Below the pieces are notes generated by a model. It was not told the origin of the DNA. It saw only the letters and a program-made list of their open reading frames with translations, and made no database searches. From a virus: a DNA stretch of 64,000 nt. Of the stretch, positions 24,029 through 32,173 are shown in pieces (positions within the stretch are counted from its first letter, which is position 1; every line of letters starts with the position of its first letter). Where the stretch lies: the IMG/VR virus record IMGVR_UViG_3300044680_000280, positions 248,001 through 312,000 of that record. One strand, given 5' to 3'. The translations under genes were made by a program, and so were the position numbers.

Positions 24029-24436
24029 ATGCGAAATCACTTCCGGATTGGAAAAATGGCTGACCTCGAGACTCTTCTACCCGGGTTCAAAAAGGTTTGG
24101 CCGGAAATCAAGGCGCTCTGCGGAACGTCGCAACGTCACCCCAAGTTGGTCTGCTTCACCGACAAGCCCGAGCAGGTGTACCCCAACGACTACGACCAGG
24201 CCAGGCGCATCTCGTTGAACCTCGAGACCATGCAGGTCGAGGGCACCGTTCATATTTCCGCCGGCGAGTGGGCATGCCACGGGGGCAGCAACAACGACCG
24301 CGAAGTCACTGCGATTCCGACAACGCACGCTCTGCTCACCTGCACCTACAGCGACTACCACCGCACCTTTACGATGGTCGTTCAGGTCGCAAAACTTCCC
24401 GAGGCTCTTTCGCCTCCCGCTCAACAACAGGGTTGA
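24029..24436 (+). CDS. Protein of unknown function, 135 aa
   Basis: Not recognised. Mixed alpha/beta sequence with T-V-H-I-S-A-G-E-W-A-C-H-G-G, perhaps a small globular domain. It starts a run of co-oriented small genes (24.0-26.2 kb), each with its own TTGAAC-type promoter. Confidence 0.65.
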   Translation: MRNHFRIGKMADLETLLPGFKKVWPEIKALCGTSQRHPKLVCFTDKPEQVYPNDYDQARRISLNLETMQVEGTVHISAGEWACHGGSNNDREVTAIPTTHALLTCTYSDYHRTFTMVVQVAKLPEALSPPAQQQG

Positions 24437-24461
24437 ACCTTCTGCGGCGTCCCGTTGTACT
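24433..24461 (+). promoter_or_regulatory. TTGAAC-class promoter
   Basis: TTGAAC overlapping the upstream stop codon, 17 nt, TGTACT, 6 nt, ATG at 24468; leaderless. Confidence 0.7.
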
Positions 24462-24467
24462 AATCCC

Positions 24468-25286
24468 ATGAGCACGACTCGATACATCGGCAACTGCCAG
24501 ATCTGCGAAGGGGACCAGAAACTTCACAAGGGGAGTATGGTTCACCATGGGTACAGACGCCCTGGTAATGGGTCGATTCGAGGAGACTGTCCCGGTGTAG
24601 GATACGAGCCGTACGAAGTATCCTGCGAGCTCATAAAAATCTACAAGTCGAATCTAGAGGACTCGGTGCAGGAACACGAAGCCCACCTCGATGAGTTGCA
24701 GGAAGGTCGAGTTCAGGAGATCCGTAGGATGGAGCTCAAAAACCGCGTAGAGACCACCGTGATCTATGTTCGGGGACAAGTTCCTGACCGTGACTTCGAA
24801 CGAGTCCTTCGGGAGAGGATCAGAGAGGTTACGCACAGAATTCACTACCTCAAGCTCGAGATCGGACGGTACACCATTCGCATCGCCAACTGGAAACTCC
24901 TTCCTCTTCGCACCGTCGAAGAAGAGGAGGTCAAGGAAACCGTTTCTCGCGCCGTCCGAGCCGAGGAGGTGGCCAAGCGTCGCGAAGCCAAGCTCGCCAA
25001 GGAAGCCGCCACGCGGGCCAAGAAGGAAGCTCTCAAGGTCAAGCGGGCCGCCATCGAAGCCGAGTTCGCCAACGGCTTCCGTGCTATTGCGGCCAGCTCA
25101 GAGAGCCTTGAGGTTCGTAAGGCCGAGGCGATGAAGCTGGCGTACAAAATGGCTCTGAAGAAGTATGACTACATGGGCGCCCGTCAGCTTGAATGTGACG
25201 ACGTTCTCCTTCTTCTCGGCCTTGCCGTGTGCAAGGGAGACTGGATTGAATACAAATACCCCCTGAAGGGTGGACATCGAATCTGA
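24468..25286 (+). CDS. Zinc-ribbon and coiled-coil protein, 272 aa
   Basis: The first 45 residues have C-Q-I-C, then M-V-H-H-G-Y-R-R-P-G and G-D-C-P-G-V, a zinc-ribbon type seen in hypothetical proteins of phages and bacteria. Residues 55-240 form a long charged helix, very Ala/Lys/Glu-rich at 160-205. No enzymatic motif. It starts 6 nt after a -10-like TGTACT. Confidence 0.7.
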   Translation: MSTTRYIGNCQICEGDQKLHKGSMVHHGYRRPGNGSIRGDCPGVGYEPYEVSCELIKIYKSNLEDSVQEHEAHLDELQEGRVQEIRRMELKNRVETTVIYVRGQVPDRDFERVLRERIREVTHRIHYLKLEIGRYTIRIANWKLLPLRTVEEEEVKETVSRAVRAEEVAKRREAKLAKEAATRAKKEALKVKRAAIEAEFANGFRAIAASSESLEVRKAEAMKLAYKMALKKYDYMGARQLECDDVLLLLGLAVCKGDWIEYKYPLKGGHRI

Positions 25287-25310
25287 AACCCCGCATCAAG
25301 GACAATGACA

Positions 25311-25361
25311 ATGGCCGGTTCAAAGGCGAAAGCAACGAAGGACATCGGACAACAGCAATAA
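25311..25361 (+). CDS. Possible 16-aa peptide
   Basis: A very short Lys-rich frame with AAGGAC upstream, between two genes of the same strand. It may be a leader peptide or chance. Confidence 0.25.
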   Translation: MAGSKAKATKDIGQQQ

Positions 25362-25368
25362 ACCGTGG

Positions 25369-25602
25369 GTGAGCAACTACCCGGCTCTCGAGGACTGGCT
25401 CGACACGATGGACGCCGTGTGCATGTACCAGGAGGTCTTCGGTAAGAACATGATCGAGATGTGGATGATCAAAGGGCGGCCGTTTATCGTGCTCGTACAT
25501 CCGAACGGTCTCGGGTGGAACATCTTCACCGACGGCTCGACGGGGGACGTCAAGGCCACTCTCGATGATGCTGAGAAACGCATCACGGCCACATACAAAT
25601 AG
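25369..25602 (+). CDS. Protein of unknown function, 77 aa
   Basis: GTG start. Aromatic-rich (W-L-D-T-M, W-M-I-K-G-R-P-F, W-N-I-F) small alpha/beta protein; no family recognised. The end overlaps the TTGAAC of the next promoter. Confidence 0.65.
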   Translation: MSNYPALEDWLDTMDAVCMYQEVFGKNMIEMWMIKGRPFIVLVHPNGLGWNIFTDGSTGDVKATLDDAEKRITATYK

Positions 25603-25603
25603 G

Positions 25604-25631
25604 TTGAACTCCACGGCTCCCGCTCTGTATT
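25604..25631 (+). promoter_or_regulatory. TTGAAC-class promoter
   Basis: TTGAAC, 16 nt, TGTATT; 17 nt to the ATG at 25649, with AGGAGA between. Confidence 0.6.
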
Positions 25632-25648
25632 GACTTCAGGAGAAGCGA

Positions 25649-25936
25649 ATGCGGTACGAAGGCTACCACGACATCGGTGAGCTCCCCATCAAGGCGGGGG
25701 ACCGAGTTACCCTTCCGAAGGGAACGCTCGTGATGACCACCAACCCAAAGCACGATGGTATCCGGGTCCTGAAGCGAAAGTGCACCGTGACAGTGCATCA
25801 CGTGGGACACGGCTCGAACGCCTACGTAAACCGTGGCGAAAAAATCCCCGTCAGCAATCCAGAGGTGTTCTGGGCAGACACCAGCGGGTACTGGTGCCGT
25901 GTGGACATTAACACGGTGCTCGCTAAAAGTGCCTAA
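25649..25936 (+). CDS. Small beta-rich protein, 95 aa
   Basis: The pattern I-K-A-G-D-R-V-T-L-P-K-G-T and later short strands fits an SH3-like or OB-like barrel. Function unknown. Confidence 0.6.
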   Translation: MRYEGYHDIGELPIKAGDRVTLPKGTLVMTTNPKHDGIRVLKRKCTVTVHHVGHGSNAYVNRGEKIPVSNPEVFWADTSGYWCRVDINTVLAKSA

Positions 25937-25968
25937 AGGTTCACCCCAAACCGACGTTCCATAAGGTC

Positions 25969-26244
25969 ATGGCAAAGAAAAGCGCTCGCGGTAGGACGGA
26001 ACTGGTCCACGTTGTTCACGCGTACGACGTTAACCTCAGCGAGACCACGCGGTCTCCCAGCACCGTCGTCTGGCGCCGCATCTCTCGGGCGCTCATGAGC
26101 GACGGTGTGATTCTCGAGAAGGTCGACATCCGGTTCGAGGATGGGCAGAAACACTCCTACGGCTGGAAGGTTAAGGACAAGTCGGAGCTCTCTCCGGCAG
26201 AGTTCACCGCGGACTACGTCGAACGAGGTTGGGAGGTCAAATAG
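25969..26244 (+). CDS. Small protein of unknown function, 91 aa
   Basis: Basic N-terminus, then an alpha/beta core with W-R-R-I-S-R-A-L. No family recognised. The upstream GGTTCACC ... CATAAG block may be a weak promoter of the TTGAAC class. Confidence 0.6.
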   Translation: MAKKSARGRTELVHVVHAYDVNLSETTRSPSTVVWRRISRALMSDGVILEKVDIRFEDGQKHSYGWKVKDKSELSPAEFTADYVERGWEVK

Positions 26245-26266
26245 TTCGGGGTGGGCTTCACCGCCC

Positions 26267-26273
26267 CGGTGTA
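26267..26273 (+). promoter_or_regulatory. GGTGTA-type promoter element
   Basis: CGGTGTA, 10 nt before the ATG at 26284. Confidence 0.7.
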
Positions 26274-26283
26274 TTGAAGGGGT

Positions 26284-26883
26284 ATGACCCCTTCCAGATT
26301 CATCCGAAAATTTCTATTCGCAGGAATCGCAGCTCTGACCATGGCGAGCACCGCCATGGCTCAGGACGCGTACGTCTCCCCAACGGAGTACCACCCTGAC
26401 ATTTCGCAGCCCCCGTACGAGGCGCATCGATGGTTGGGCTTTCAGTTCGATCTCGGCCTCCCGAGCGGAACCGCTCTCGGTCTCGTCGTTCGCCCGAAGG
26501 TTGAATGGCTCCGGCTGAACCTCGCCGGAACGTACAACACCGCCTCTCCGGGAGCGCGAGTGGGACTGACCCTCGATCCCGTTCCGTTCGGCATCGCTCC
26601 TACACTCACGCTCGAGGGGGGCTTCGCGGGAACGGGCAGTCCGGTGTTCGTCGGGTCCAAAGTTCCAGCAGTCGGCTACGAGTACGTCAACTTTCATGCT
26701 GGACTCGAGTTCGGGAAACGAAACAAATGGCGTCTGTTCATTCACGCGGGACCGACCTACACCCACGTGACGACGTCCGATTTCAACAAGGCTGTCAACG
26801 TACAGAACCTTGTTCTCGCGAATCCGACCGCAAACCTCTGGGTCGTATCGACGGGTGACCTCGGTGTCACCGTGTACTTCTGA
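26284..26883 (+). CDS. Secreted outer-membrane-like protein, 199 aa
   Basis: A classical signal peptide (basic start, hydrophobic residues 12-24, cleavage after A-M-A) precedes about 170 residues of alternating hydrophobic strands ending V-T-V-Y-F, the terminal-Phe pattern of outer membrane beta barrels. The phage would thus place a barrel in the host outer membrane, perhaps to block entry of rival phages. Strand count cannot be fixed by eye; a soluble periplasmic beta protein remains possible. Followed by a lipoprotein gene in the same operon. Confidence 0.7.
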   Translation: MTPSRFIRKFLFAGIAALTMASTAMAQDAYVSPTEYHPDISQPPYEAHRWLGFQFDLGLPSGTALGLVVRPKVEWLRLNLAGTYNTASPGARVGLTLDPVPFGIAPTLTLEGGFAGTGSPVFVGSKVPAVGYEYVNFHAGLEFGKRNKWRLFIHAGPTYTHVTTSDFNKAVNVQNLVLANPTANLWVVSTGDLGVTVYF

Positions 26884-26924
26884 GTCGGCCTCCAAACCAC
26901 CACCCCGAACTTCTGAGAACCACA

Positions 26925-27464
26925 ATGAAAATTCAATTCGCACTCCTCCTGTCCCTTCTCCCCGCATGCGGTGTGTACGGCTCGGTCGACGAGCCCCCCT
27001 CCTGTTTCAGCAGCACCATCGAGCCCGTAGGTGTCGAGGGCGGCCTTCCCATCTTCGATGGCGGCGCTCCGAGCGAAACGTTAACGCTTTCCGCCAACTT
27101 CGACTTCTCGGGCATTGCAAGTGCTTTGAAGGACGTCTCGAAGTCCCAGACGATTCGAGTCACCAGCATCACCCTTGAGACGCAAACGCTGTCCGAACCC
27201 ATGCGATGGCTTGAAGACGCCACGGCCACCGTCTCGAGCCAAGACGGCAACCAAGACGACCTTCTGGGCACGTATACGGCTCCGGTCGGTGGCGCCGGGT
27301 ACACGGCCGACTTCGCCGTCGACGCCAACACCCCCATCCAAACGCTCATCACGCATCCGGTGACCCTGGACCTTGCCATTACGGGCACGGCAGCCCCGCC
27401 AAACGAGGCTCTCAACGTGACCATGTGCGTCAGCTTCGACGGAACGATTTCGAAGAAGTTATGA
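26925..27464 (+). CDS. Lipoprotein, 179 aa
   Basis: A short signal with lipobox L-L-P-A-C-G (residues 11-16) should be lipidated at Cys15. The mature part is Ser/Thr-rich and beta-like, with two or three more Cys (C-F near residue 27, C-V-S near 169). Composition resembles myxobacterial surface lipoproteins. Its stop overlaps the next ATG (TTATGA). Confidence 0.75.
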   Translation: MKIQFALLLSLLPACGVYGSVDEPPSCFSSTIEPVGVEGGLPIFDGGAPSETLTLSANFDFSGIASALKDVSKSQTIRVTSITLETQTLSEPMRWLEDATATVSSQDGNQDDLLGTYTAPVGGAGYTADFAVDANTPIQTLITHPVTLDLAITGTAAPPNEALNVTMCVSFDGTISKKL

Positions 27465-27901
27465 AACCTGTCGACGGGCTCCCGAACTTCACCAAAGGAC
27501 TCTACCTGCTCGTTGGAAACAACGAGCAGGAGCTCTCCGAAGTACTTCTTGATCTGGTCAAGCGGGTCAATAAGGAGTACCTCTTGAATGGGCAGGGAGT
27601 TTATTTCAAACATTTCGTCGGCGATCGTATGAACCGTCAAGAGATCCTCGAATGGTCGACTCAGGTTCAAAACGAGGGTATGGGGCCCGACAACGATAAT
27701 TGGCCCGTCCTCGCATCTACAATGCATCCGTGGGTTGTTGACAGCCTGCGAATCGCCGAGGACGTCCAGGAGAGGCTCCTTTTTGTCCGTGACGGCAAAC
27801 TCATGCGACTCGACGAAGTGGAACTTCACGATTTCCTGAGGGATTATCGTGCGGGCATCTGTCACACGTCCGAAATCATGGTCTCCAACGGTTTATGGTG
27901 A
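27461..27901 (+). CDS. Protein of unknown function, 146 aa
   Basis: Cytoplasmic, mixed alpha/beta, no family recognised. Translation is coupled to the lipoprotein gene by the ATGA overlap, so the three-gene unit (26284, 26925, 27461) may act together. Confidence 0.65.
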   Translation: MKPVDGLPNFTKGLYLLVGNNEQELSEVLLDLVKRVNKEYLLNGQGVYFKHFVGDRMNRQEILEWSTQVQNEGMGPDNDNWPVLASTMHPWVVDSLRIAEDVQERLLFVRDGKLMRLDEVELHDFLRDYRAGICHTSEIMVSNGLW

Positions 27902-27906
27902 GCTAA

Positions 27907-28386
27907 ATGACCACGGAAAGATACAAACGGTGCGAGCACTGCGGTGCTCATTACGTACATCAAAGCAGCGGCGGATGCACCCCGAAGTACAATCACGGCA
28001 AATGGTGCCACGACTGTTACAAAGTGGTGCAAGACGCTCTGACTGCCCAACCAAGGCAATACGAGTGCCGATATCAAAGTACTTCGGGACACCCTCGTCT
28101 ATCGTTGGTCACGGTAGACAAGCTCCTCGGATGGGAAATCCTAAACAGAGCAGAACAGAGCCTCCCCATCACCCGTATCTTTTCAGGCCTTTATGACCTG
28201 AAGTCCCAGGACTCTCAGAGCGTTCGAGAAATCCGAGGTCGGGACCAGTACAGTGGGATTTCCTTCAAACTCGCTGTCTGGAAAAACAACTCCGAGAAAC
28301 CGGAGATCGAAGCGGCCATGGAGTACGATATTCAACAGGGGTGTTTCACGGGGCGAGCTTGGAGCACCACCCCATGCATCCCCTAG
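27907..28386 (+). CDS. Zinc-finger protein, 159 aa
   Basis: C-E-H-C-G near residues 9-13 and C-H-D-C near 36-39, with an extra Cys and His between, define an N-terminal zinc ribbon. The rest is alpha/beta without known motif. It follows the 27461 gene after 5 bp. Confidence 0.65.
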   Translation: MTTERYKRCEHCGAHYVHQSSGGCTPKYNHGKWCHDCYKVVQDALTAQPRQYECRYQSTSGHPRLSLVTVDKLLGWEILNRAEQSLPITRIFSGLYDLKSQDSQSVREIRGRDQYSGISFKLAVWKNNSEKPEIEAAMEYDIQQGCFTGRAWSTTPCIP

Positions 28387-28580
28387 GACATTACGTCCCA
28401 CTTGTGCCAGGTGTACAGAGTTCGGATGAGGACACCAAAAAATACCATGACCGTAAGGTGGAAGGAATCACTGTCCTCAAATTCACCGAACCATACTACC
28501 GCGAACATGATAGTCGTGAGAGCCGCCTCCAAATGGAAGCGAGCCTGGTAATCATCAGCGGTACGCCTTTTCGTTCTCAT
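28383..28580 (-). CDS. Small two-segment membrane protein, 65 aa
   Basis: Two hydrophobic stretches (residues about 18-32 and 41-57) separated by an acidic turn, ending W-H-K-W-D. GAGG lies 9 nt before the ATG. I prefer it to the overlapping + frame, which lacks a ribosome binding site and a protein-like composition. Confidence 0.55.
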   Translation of the reverse strand: MRTKRRTADDYQARFHLEAALTTIMFAVVWFGEFEDSDSFHLTVMVFFGVLIRTLYTWHKWDVMS

Positions 28581-28600
28581 CTGTTCCTCTTTAAAGGGAA

Positions 28601-28632
28601 AACCCGGGCCGCTTTTGAGCCGTTCCCGGGTT
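28601..28632. terminator. Hairpin between genes
   Basis: AACCCGGG with CCCGGGTT around a 16-nt loop; between the 28658 and 28383 genes on the - strand. Likely termination or processing site; no T tract. Confidence 0.45.
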
Positions 28633-28657
28633 ACAGTCCTTGAGATAGGTAGGTTGG

Positions 28658-28987
28658 TCAGTTGACCGATTCTCTGATCTTGACGGAGTCCCCGACGTCG
28701 ACAGTGTGGGCCACACCGATTCGCGGTTCCGTCGGAAGGTCGTTGGAGACCTCTTGTGGCTCGACGTTGAAACGGAGGTTCGACCAGAGGTCATCGACGC
28801 TCTCCGGATACCGAACCGCTACGGTCACCTCGAGAAGATTCGGCGACGTCTTTCGCGTGGTGCCGATCATGTTGTCGAGCGTCTTCGTGAAGGCTTCGAT
28901 GATGGCAGCCCGTTTGCTCTGAAGTGTCGGTGCCTCGACCGGTTCCTCTTTGACCGCACCCGGCGTACCCGTTCTCGTCATACCCAT
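28658..28987 (-). CDS. Protein of unknown function, 109 aa
   Basis: Disordered, Pro/Glu-rich N-terminus then a helix (residues 22-45) and a beta-rich end. No family recognised. Ribosome binding site GGGAGAT precedes the ATG. Confidence 0.6.
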   Translation of the reverse strand: MGMTRTGTPGAVKEEPVEAPTLQSKRAAIIEAFTKTLDNMIGTTRKTSPNLLEVTVAVRYPESVDDLWSNLRFNVEPQEVSNDLPTEPRIGVAHTVDVGDSVKIRESVN

Positions 28988-29027
28988 GGCTTTGATCTCC
29001 CTGTTTTCGTGTCGTATTCCCTATCAG

Positions 29028-29034
29028 TACACCG
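29028..29034 (-). promoter_or_regulatory. GGTGTA-type promoter element
   Basis: CCGGTGTA on the - strand, 40 nt before the ATG at 28987. Confidence 0.55.
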
Positions 29035-29058
29035 GGGCGACCGCGAAAAAATCAGAAA

Positions 29059-30258
29059 TCAGAACTTTGATGGGTCGCCCCACTGGCTCAGGGCTTCCTT
29101 GAGCTCCTCATGGAGCGAGGCGGGCTCCGTGGTCAGGGCGTCGAGCAAAAGTTTGATGGCGACCCCACCGTGCGCCCCCAAATGCCCGCCCCGCATCTTT
29201 GTGAGGTTCTTGGGTACCTTGTCGTTTGGATCATAGCTGAACACGGCAAGAACGAATCCATTCTTCTTCAGGTTCTCCACGGTTGCCGCAGCAAGTTTCA
29301 CGCCAGCTTTCCCGTCGACACTGACGTAGTAGTCGAAGTACTCGTAGCCGAACATTTGTTTACCTTGGGCGGCCCGCTCCTTCTTGAGCTCTCTCGCCAT
29401 CGCCAGGTTGTACACGGGGGTAACTTCGACGTTGGTCTTTCTACCCGACATAGACGGGTGGTCCTTGGACACGAGCCCGCTCGAGATCAGAATGTCCTTC
29501 AGGCTTGCACCGCCCGAACCCATTTTCACACTCAAGACAGTACTCTCGTTGAGCTCACCCCCTGGCCACGCAATGTACTTTTGAGGCGCCTTGCGGACCG
29601 TGCCCCCGTCCCCGAATTCCATTACCTCTCGGACGAGCTTTGGACACAATTTCGTTAGGTCCGACTTCAGAGGACCCTCGGTAAAATGACCCAGCCAGTC
29701 CGACTCGATGATCACGTTTCCAGACTTGTCGGCGTCAAAAACGGTGTTCGCCCCGCGATGGCGAACACCCTCGGCGATCAACTTGTTTTCAATTCGACCA
29801 AAGACAACCCACATATCCGCGGACCAACCCCGTTCCTTGTAGCTCATCCATTCGGGCTTCGAAATGAAGAGCCACTCAACCCCGCTAGGATGGTGGACCC
29901 CTTCCGCAAAGTTTTTGCCCTTGATCGTGTCGACAACAGGCGGGGGCTCCCTCTTCGGACGATCGGGCGTTGGGGAACGTTCGGGACGCCACTCGCTCCG
30001 AGGAGCTGATGCCCCCGCTTTGAGGAGGTAGTCCTTTGCCATGTTGATCGCCACAAGAGCCTCGTGGCTACCGCCCTTGTCGGGATGGTTTTCCAGGGCT
30101 TTTTGGCGCCAGTTCTTGGTGATTTCCTCGGCAGAGGGCGTGTCCTTCGGATCGAAACCGAGAAGTTTGAGCGCGCGTTCTCGGGTCATGTCCCCAACAT
30201 ACTGCCACGCCAGCTTCTCCAGGTATCGTTGGGCAACTCGGGACGCAATACGGCTCAT
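29059..30258 (-). CDS. J-domain (DnaJ-like) protein, 399 aa
   Basis: Residues about 22-80 are a J domain: helix II and the loop N-H-P-D-K-G-G with the HPD tripeptide that stimulates DnaK ATPase. The rest (80-399) is not a DnaJ body (no G/F or zinc domain), so it is a J-fusion that may direct host Hsp70 to a phage client. Its start R-I-A-S-R-V-A-Q-R-Y-L matches the zincin protein at 7962, suggesting a shared N-terminal signal. Confidence 0.85.
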   Translation of the reverse strand: MSRIASRVAQRYLEKLAWQYVGDMTRERALKLLGFDPKDTPSAEEITKNWRQKALENHPDKGGSHEALVAINMAKDYLLKAGASAPRSEWRPERSPTPDRPKREPPPVVDTIKGKNFAEGVHHPSGVEWLFISKPEWMSYKERGWSADMWVVFGRIENKLIAEGVRHRGANTVFDADKSGNVIIESDWLGHFTEGPLKSDLTKLCPKLVREVMEFGDGGTVRKAPQKYIAWPGGELNESTVLSVKMGSGGASLKDILISSGLVSKDHPSMSGRKTNVEVTPVYNLAMARELKKERAAQGKQMFGYEYFDYYVSVDGKAGVKLAAATVENLKKNGFVLAVFSYDPNDKVPKNLTKMRGGHLGAHGGVAIKLLLDALTTEPASLHEELKEALSQWGDPSKF

Positions 30259-30315
30259 GGGGGTATCCTAGTAGAGCTTACAAGAAACTTAAAGCTAGGC
30301 AAACCCCCATCCTTG

Positions 30316-30321
30316 GGTGTA
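30316..30321 (+). promoter_or_regulatory. GGTGTA-type promoter element before RNA B
   Basis: GGGTGTATACTG; no gene follows before the next promoter, only the folded RNA B. Confidence 0.55.
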
Positions 30322-30354
30322 TACTGTAAACGGGTCTCGTAATTGACCCACCTG

Positions 30355-30435
30355 AGCCACAGACCCACAACTGTTCTGAAGACTAACCTTGCAACCAAGC
30401 AAGGCTCCACTCTTTAGACTTGTGGGTCTCTGTCT
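30355..30435 (+). ncRNA. Candidate structured RNA B
   Basis: A perfect 10-bp stem AGACCCACAA with TTGTGGGTCT (30361-30370, 30420-30429) encloses a second hairpin, CCTTGC-AACCAA-GCAAGG (30387-30404). The segment lies between a promoter element at 30316 and a second one at 30445 that drives the dCMP deaminase gene, so it looks like its own short transcript. Its closing stem could instead be a terminator. Confidence 0.55.
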
Positions 30436-30444
30436 TTAACGGCT

Positions 30445-30451
30445 CGGTGTA
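30445..30451 (+). promoter_or_regulatory. GGTGTA-type promoter element
   Basis: CGGTGTA, 11 nt before the ATG at 30463. Confidence 0.7.
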
Positions 30452-30462
30452 GTGGGTTCGGT

Positions 30463-30966
30463 ATGTCGTACGAAACTGATCCGAAAGTTCACAGGTGGGA
30501 TCTCCGTTACCTGGAGGCGGCCAAGCACTTTGCTCAGTGGAGCAAAGATCCGAGCACAAAGGTCGGAGCCGTCATTGTTACGAGACAACAGACCTACTCC
30601 GGCGACCTCTTGGATCTGAGAAAGATCGATATGGGCCGGATCGTTTCGGTCGGATACAACGGATTCGCACGGGGCATCAAGGACTCAGATGATCGCCTCA
30701 ACAATCGGGAGCTCAAGTACAAGATGGTTGTTCATGGGGAGCGAAACGCCATGCTCTACGCCCAGCGGGATCTCACCGGTTGCACGCTTTACACATGGCC
30801 TTTCATGCCGTGCGCCCCCTGCGCCGCCATGACGATTCAAACGGGAATCAAGCGGGTCGTGGCACCAAAAAACGACAATCCTCGTTGGGTGGAGGACTTC
30901 CAAATCACACGAACGATGTTCAGGGAAGCTATGGTAGAGCTGGTCGAAAAGGAGATTGAACTATGA
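30463..30966 (+). CDS. dCMP deaminase
   Basis: 167 aa. The zinc site is clear: H-G-E-R-N-A (His and catalytic Glu, about residues 88-93) and P-C-A-P-C-A (the two Cys ligands, 112-117). It should convert dCMP to dUMP, the dTMP precursor. Typical length for the phage/eukaryote-type enzyme; the middle part (residues 40-80) carries the G-Y-N-G-F substrate motif. It works with dcd (6120) and the nucleotidase (19999) on the pyrimidine pool; no thymidylate synthase is seen in this window. Confidence 0.9.
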   Translation: MSYETDPKVHRWDLRYLEAAKHFAQWSKDPSTKVGAVIVTRQQTYSGDLLDLRKIDMGRIVSVGYNGFARGIKDSDDRLNNRELKYKMVVHGERNAMLYAQRDLTGCTLYTWPFMPCAPCAAMTIQTGIKRVVAPKNDNPRWVEDFQITRTMFREAMVELVEKEIEL

Positions 30967-31265
30967 TGATTTCCCGCGTTACTCTCACCCTCGAAGTCCA
31001 GTGTACGGACGGAACGACTTTCAAGTCCCCCATCTCCGTCTCTCCGTACTTATACGATGTTGTAGACTCGGAGATTCTCGCAGAATTAGGCGCGGAGCCC
31101 GAGAAATCCACTCCCGATGAGAAACTGTTCGCCATCTTAGTCAACAAGATCCGACGAAACGAAGGGTTTGTCGTGTATGAGGCTCCAACCGAGAATCGAG
31201 ATATCATCGATTGGCTGTCCACTCACATTCTCTCGATGCTTCGACTGAAGTCAAAGGACAAGTAG
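30963..31265 (+). CDS. Protein of unknown function, 100 aa
   Basis: Overlaps the deaminase stop by ATGA. Beta strands at the start then a helical C-terminus ending with Lys-rich K-S-K-D-K. No family recognised. Confidence 0.65.
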   Translation: MMISRVTLTLEVQCTDGTTFKSPISVSPYLYDVVDSEILAELGAEPEKSTPDEKLFAILVNKIRRNEGFVVYEAPTENRDIIDWLSTHILSMLRLKSKDK

Positions 31266-31268
31266 CCG

Positions 31269-32129
31269 TCAGTTGCAAGTGCAGGCTTGTTGGCTCCAGA
31301 CCTTCTGAACGCTGTACCCGTCGATGGTCTCCCACCAGAATGGTTCGTTCGCGACTTGACAGAGATCGGCAACTTCTTCGCCTGTATTGTCGTCGAACCA
31401 GCCGTTGGCGACGTCTGGGTTCGTCGACGCTTCGTAAAGCTCGTGACTGATAATACCCATCATCTCGTCGAACCAGCCCGAGTAAAGAAAGATTGCGAAC
31501 GTGTACTTCTGACTGCCGTAAGACCCGTATCCGTGGAAGCCGCCGAGCGTGAGATTGTAGTCGTTCGTCGGAATATAACCCGGAGGAAGAAACACCCCGT
31601 AGAAGGTATTCGAGTCCGGAACCGGCAAGAGCCCGACCTGAATCTCATTGTTCAGCTCGTTCGGAACGAACTGGGTCGGAAGAACCGTGAGGATTTGAGC
31701 TTGAGCGTCCGTCGACGCATCGTAGTATGTGTCCTGCCCGAGGCCGCCGTCCCCTGTTGGAAGAAGAAGATTCGCGTTCGAGTTGTAAACGTTCGTGTCG
31801 AAAGAACCCGAACCGATCCCGTATTGGGACAGACGATCGAGAACATTTCCTCCGTTCAAGAGCACGTCCCACGGTTTGTAGTATTGGCTCTGATCAACAT
31901 CTCCTTGAAGAGAACCTGTCCAGTAGCTCCCCCAGAAGACGAAGTGAACCTGCGGATGAGTGAGGAGCCAACCGTTCGCCTGATGACGGTAGACATCATA
32001 CGGACAAGTTCCAGCGTCCGGAGTGGCACCCGGAGGCGTGAAGTTCGTGGTGTCGTTCGAATCCCCGTAGGCGCAGGCACTCGCGAGAAGAAGCAGGGTG
32101 ATCCAGCTACTGTTCAGTTTGCGGCTCAT
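31269..32129 (-). CDS. Secreted lipoprotein with metallopeptidase-like motif, 286 aa
   Basis: A signal with lipobox L-A-S-A-C-A (residues 16-21) predicts a lipoprotein. Near the end, I-S-H-E-L-Y-E-A-S-T-N-P-D, then G-W-F-D-D and G-E-E-V-A-D-L-C resemble a group of bacterial secreted proteins with H-E-L-x-E-A-x-T-D-P motifs that I recall as putative zinc peptidases. It should sit on the host cell surface or periplasm; function in infection unknown. Confidence 0.75.
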   Translation of the reverse strand: MSRKLNSSWITLLLLASACAYGDSNDTTNFTPPGATPDAGTCPYDVYRHQANGWLLTHPQVHFVFWGSYWTGSLQGDVDQSQYYKPWDVLLNGGNVLDRLSQYGIGSGSFDTNVYNSNANLLLPTGDGGLGQDTYYDASTDAQAQILTVLPTQFVPNELNNEIQVGLLPVPDSNTFYGVFLPPGYIPTNDYNLTLGGFHGYGSYGSQKYTFAIFLYSGWFDEMMGIISHELYEASTNPDVANGWFDDNTGEEVADLCQVANEPFWWETIDGYSVQKVWSQQACTCN

Positions 32130-32139
32130 ACTAAACTAG

Positions 32140-32146
32140 TACACCG
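32140..32146 (-). promoter_or_regulatory. GGTGTA-type promoter element
   Basis: CGGTGTA on the - strand, 10 nt to the ATG at 32129. Confidence 0.7.
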
Positions 32147-32173
32147 AATCAGTGTACCGGGAGACAAGAATCC

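Noticed and set aside
28341-28643. + strand frame overlapping the 28383 membrane protein
   Set aside because: Starts inside the 27907 gene with no ribosome binding site; the - strand frame has better composition and signal.
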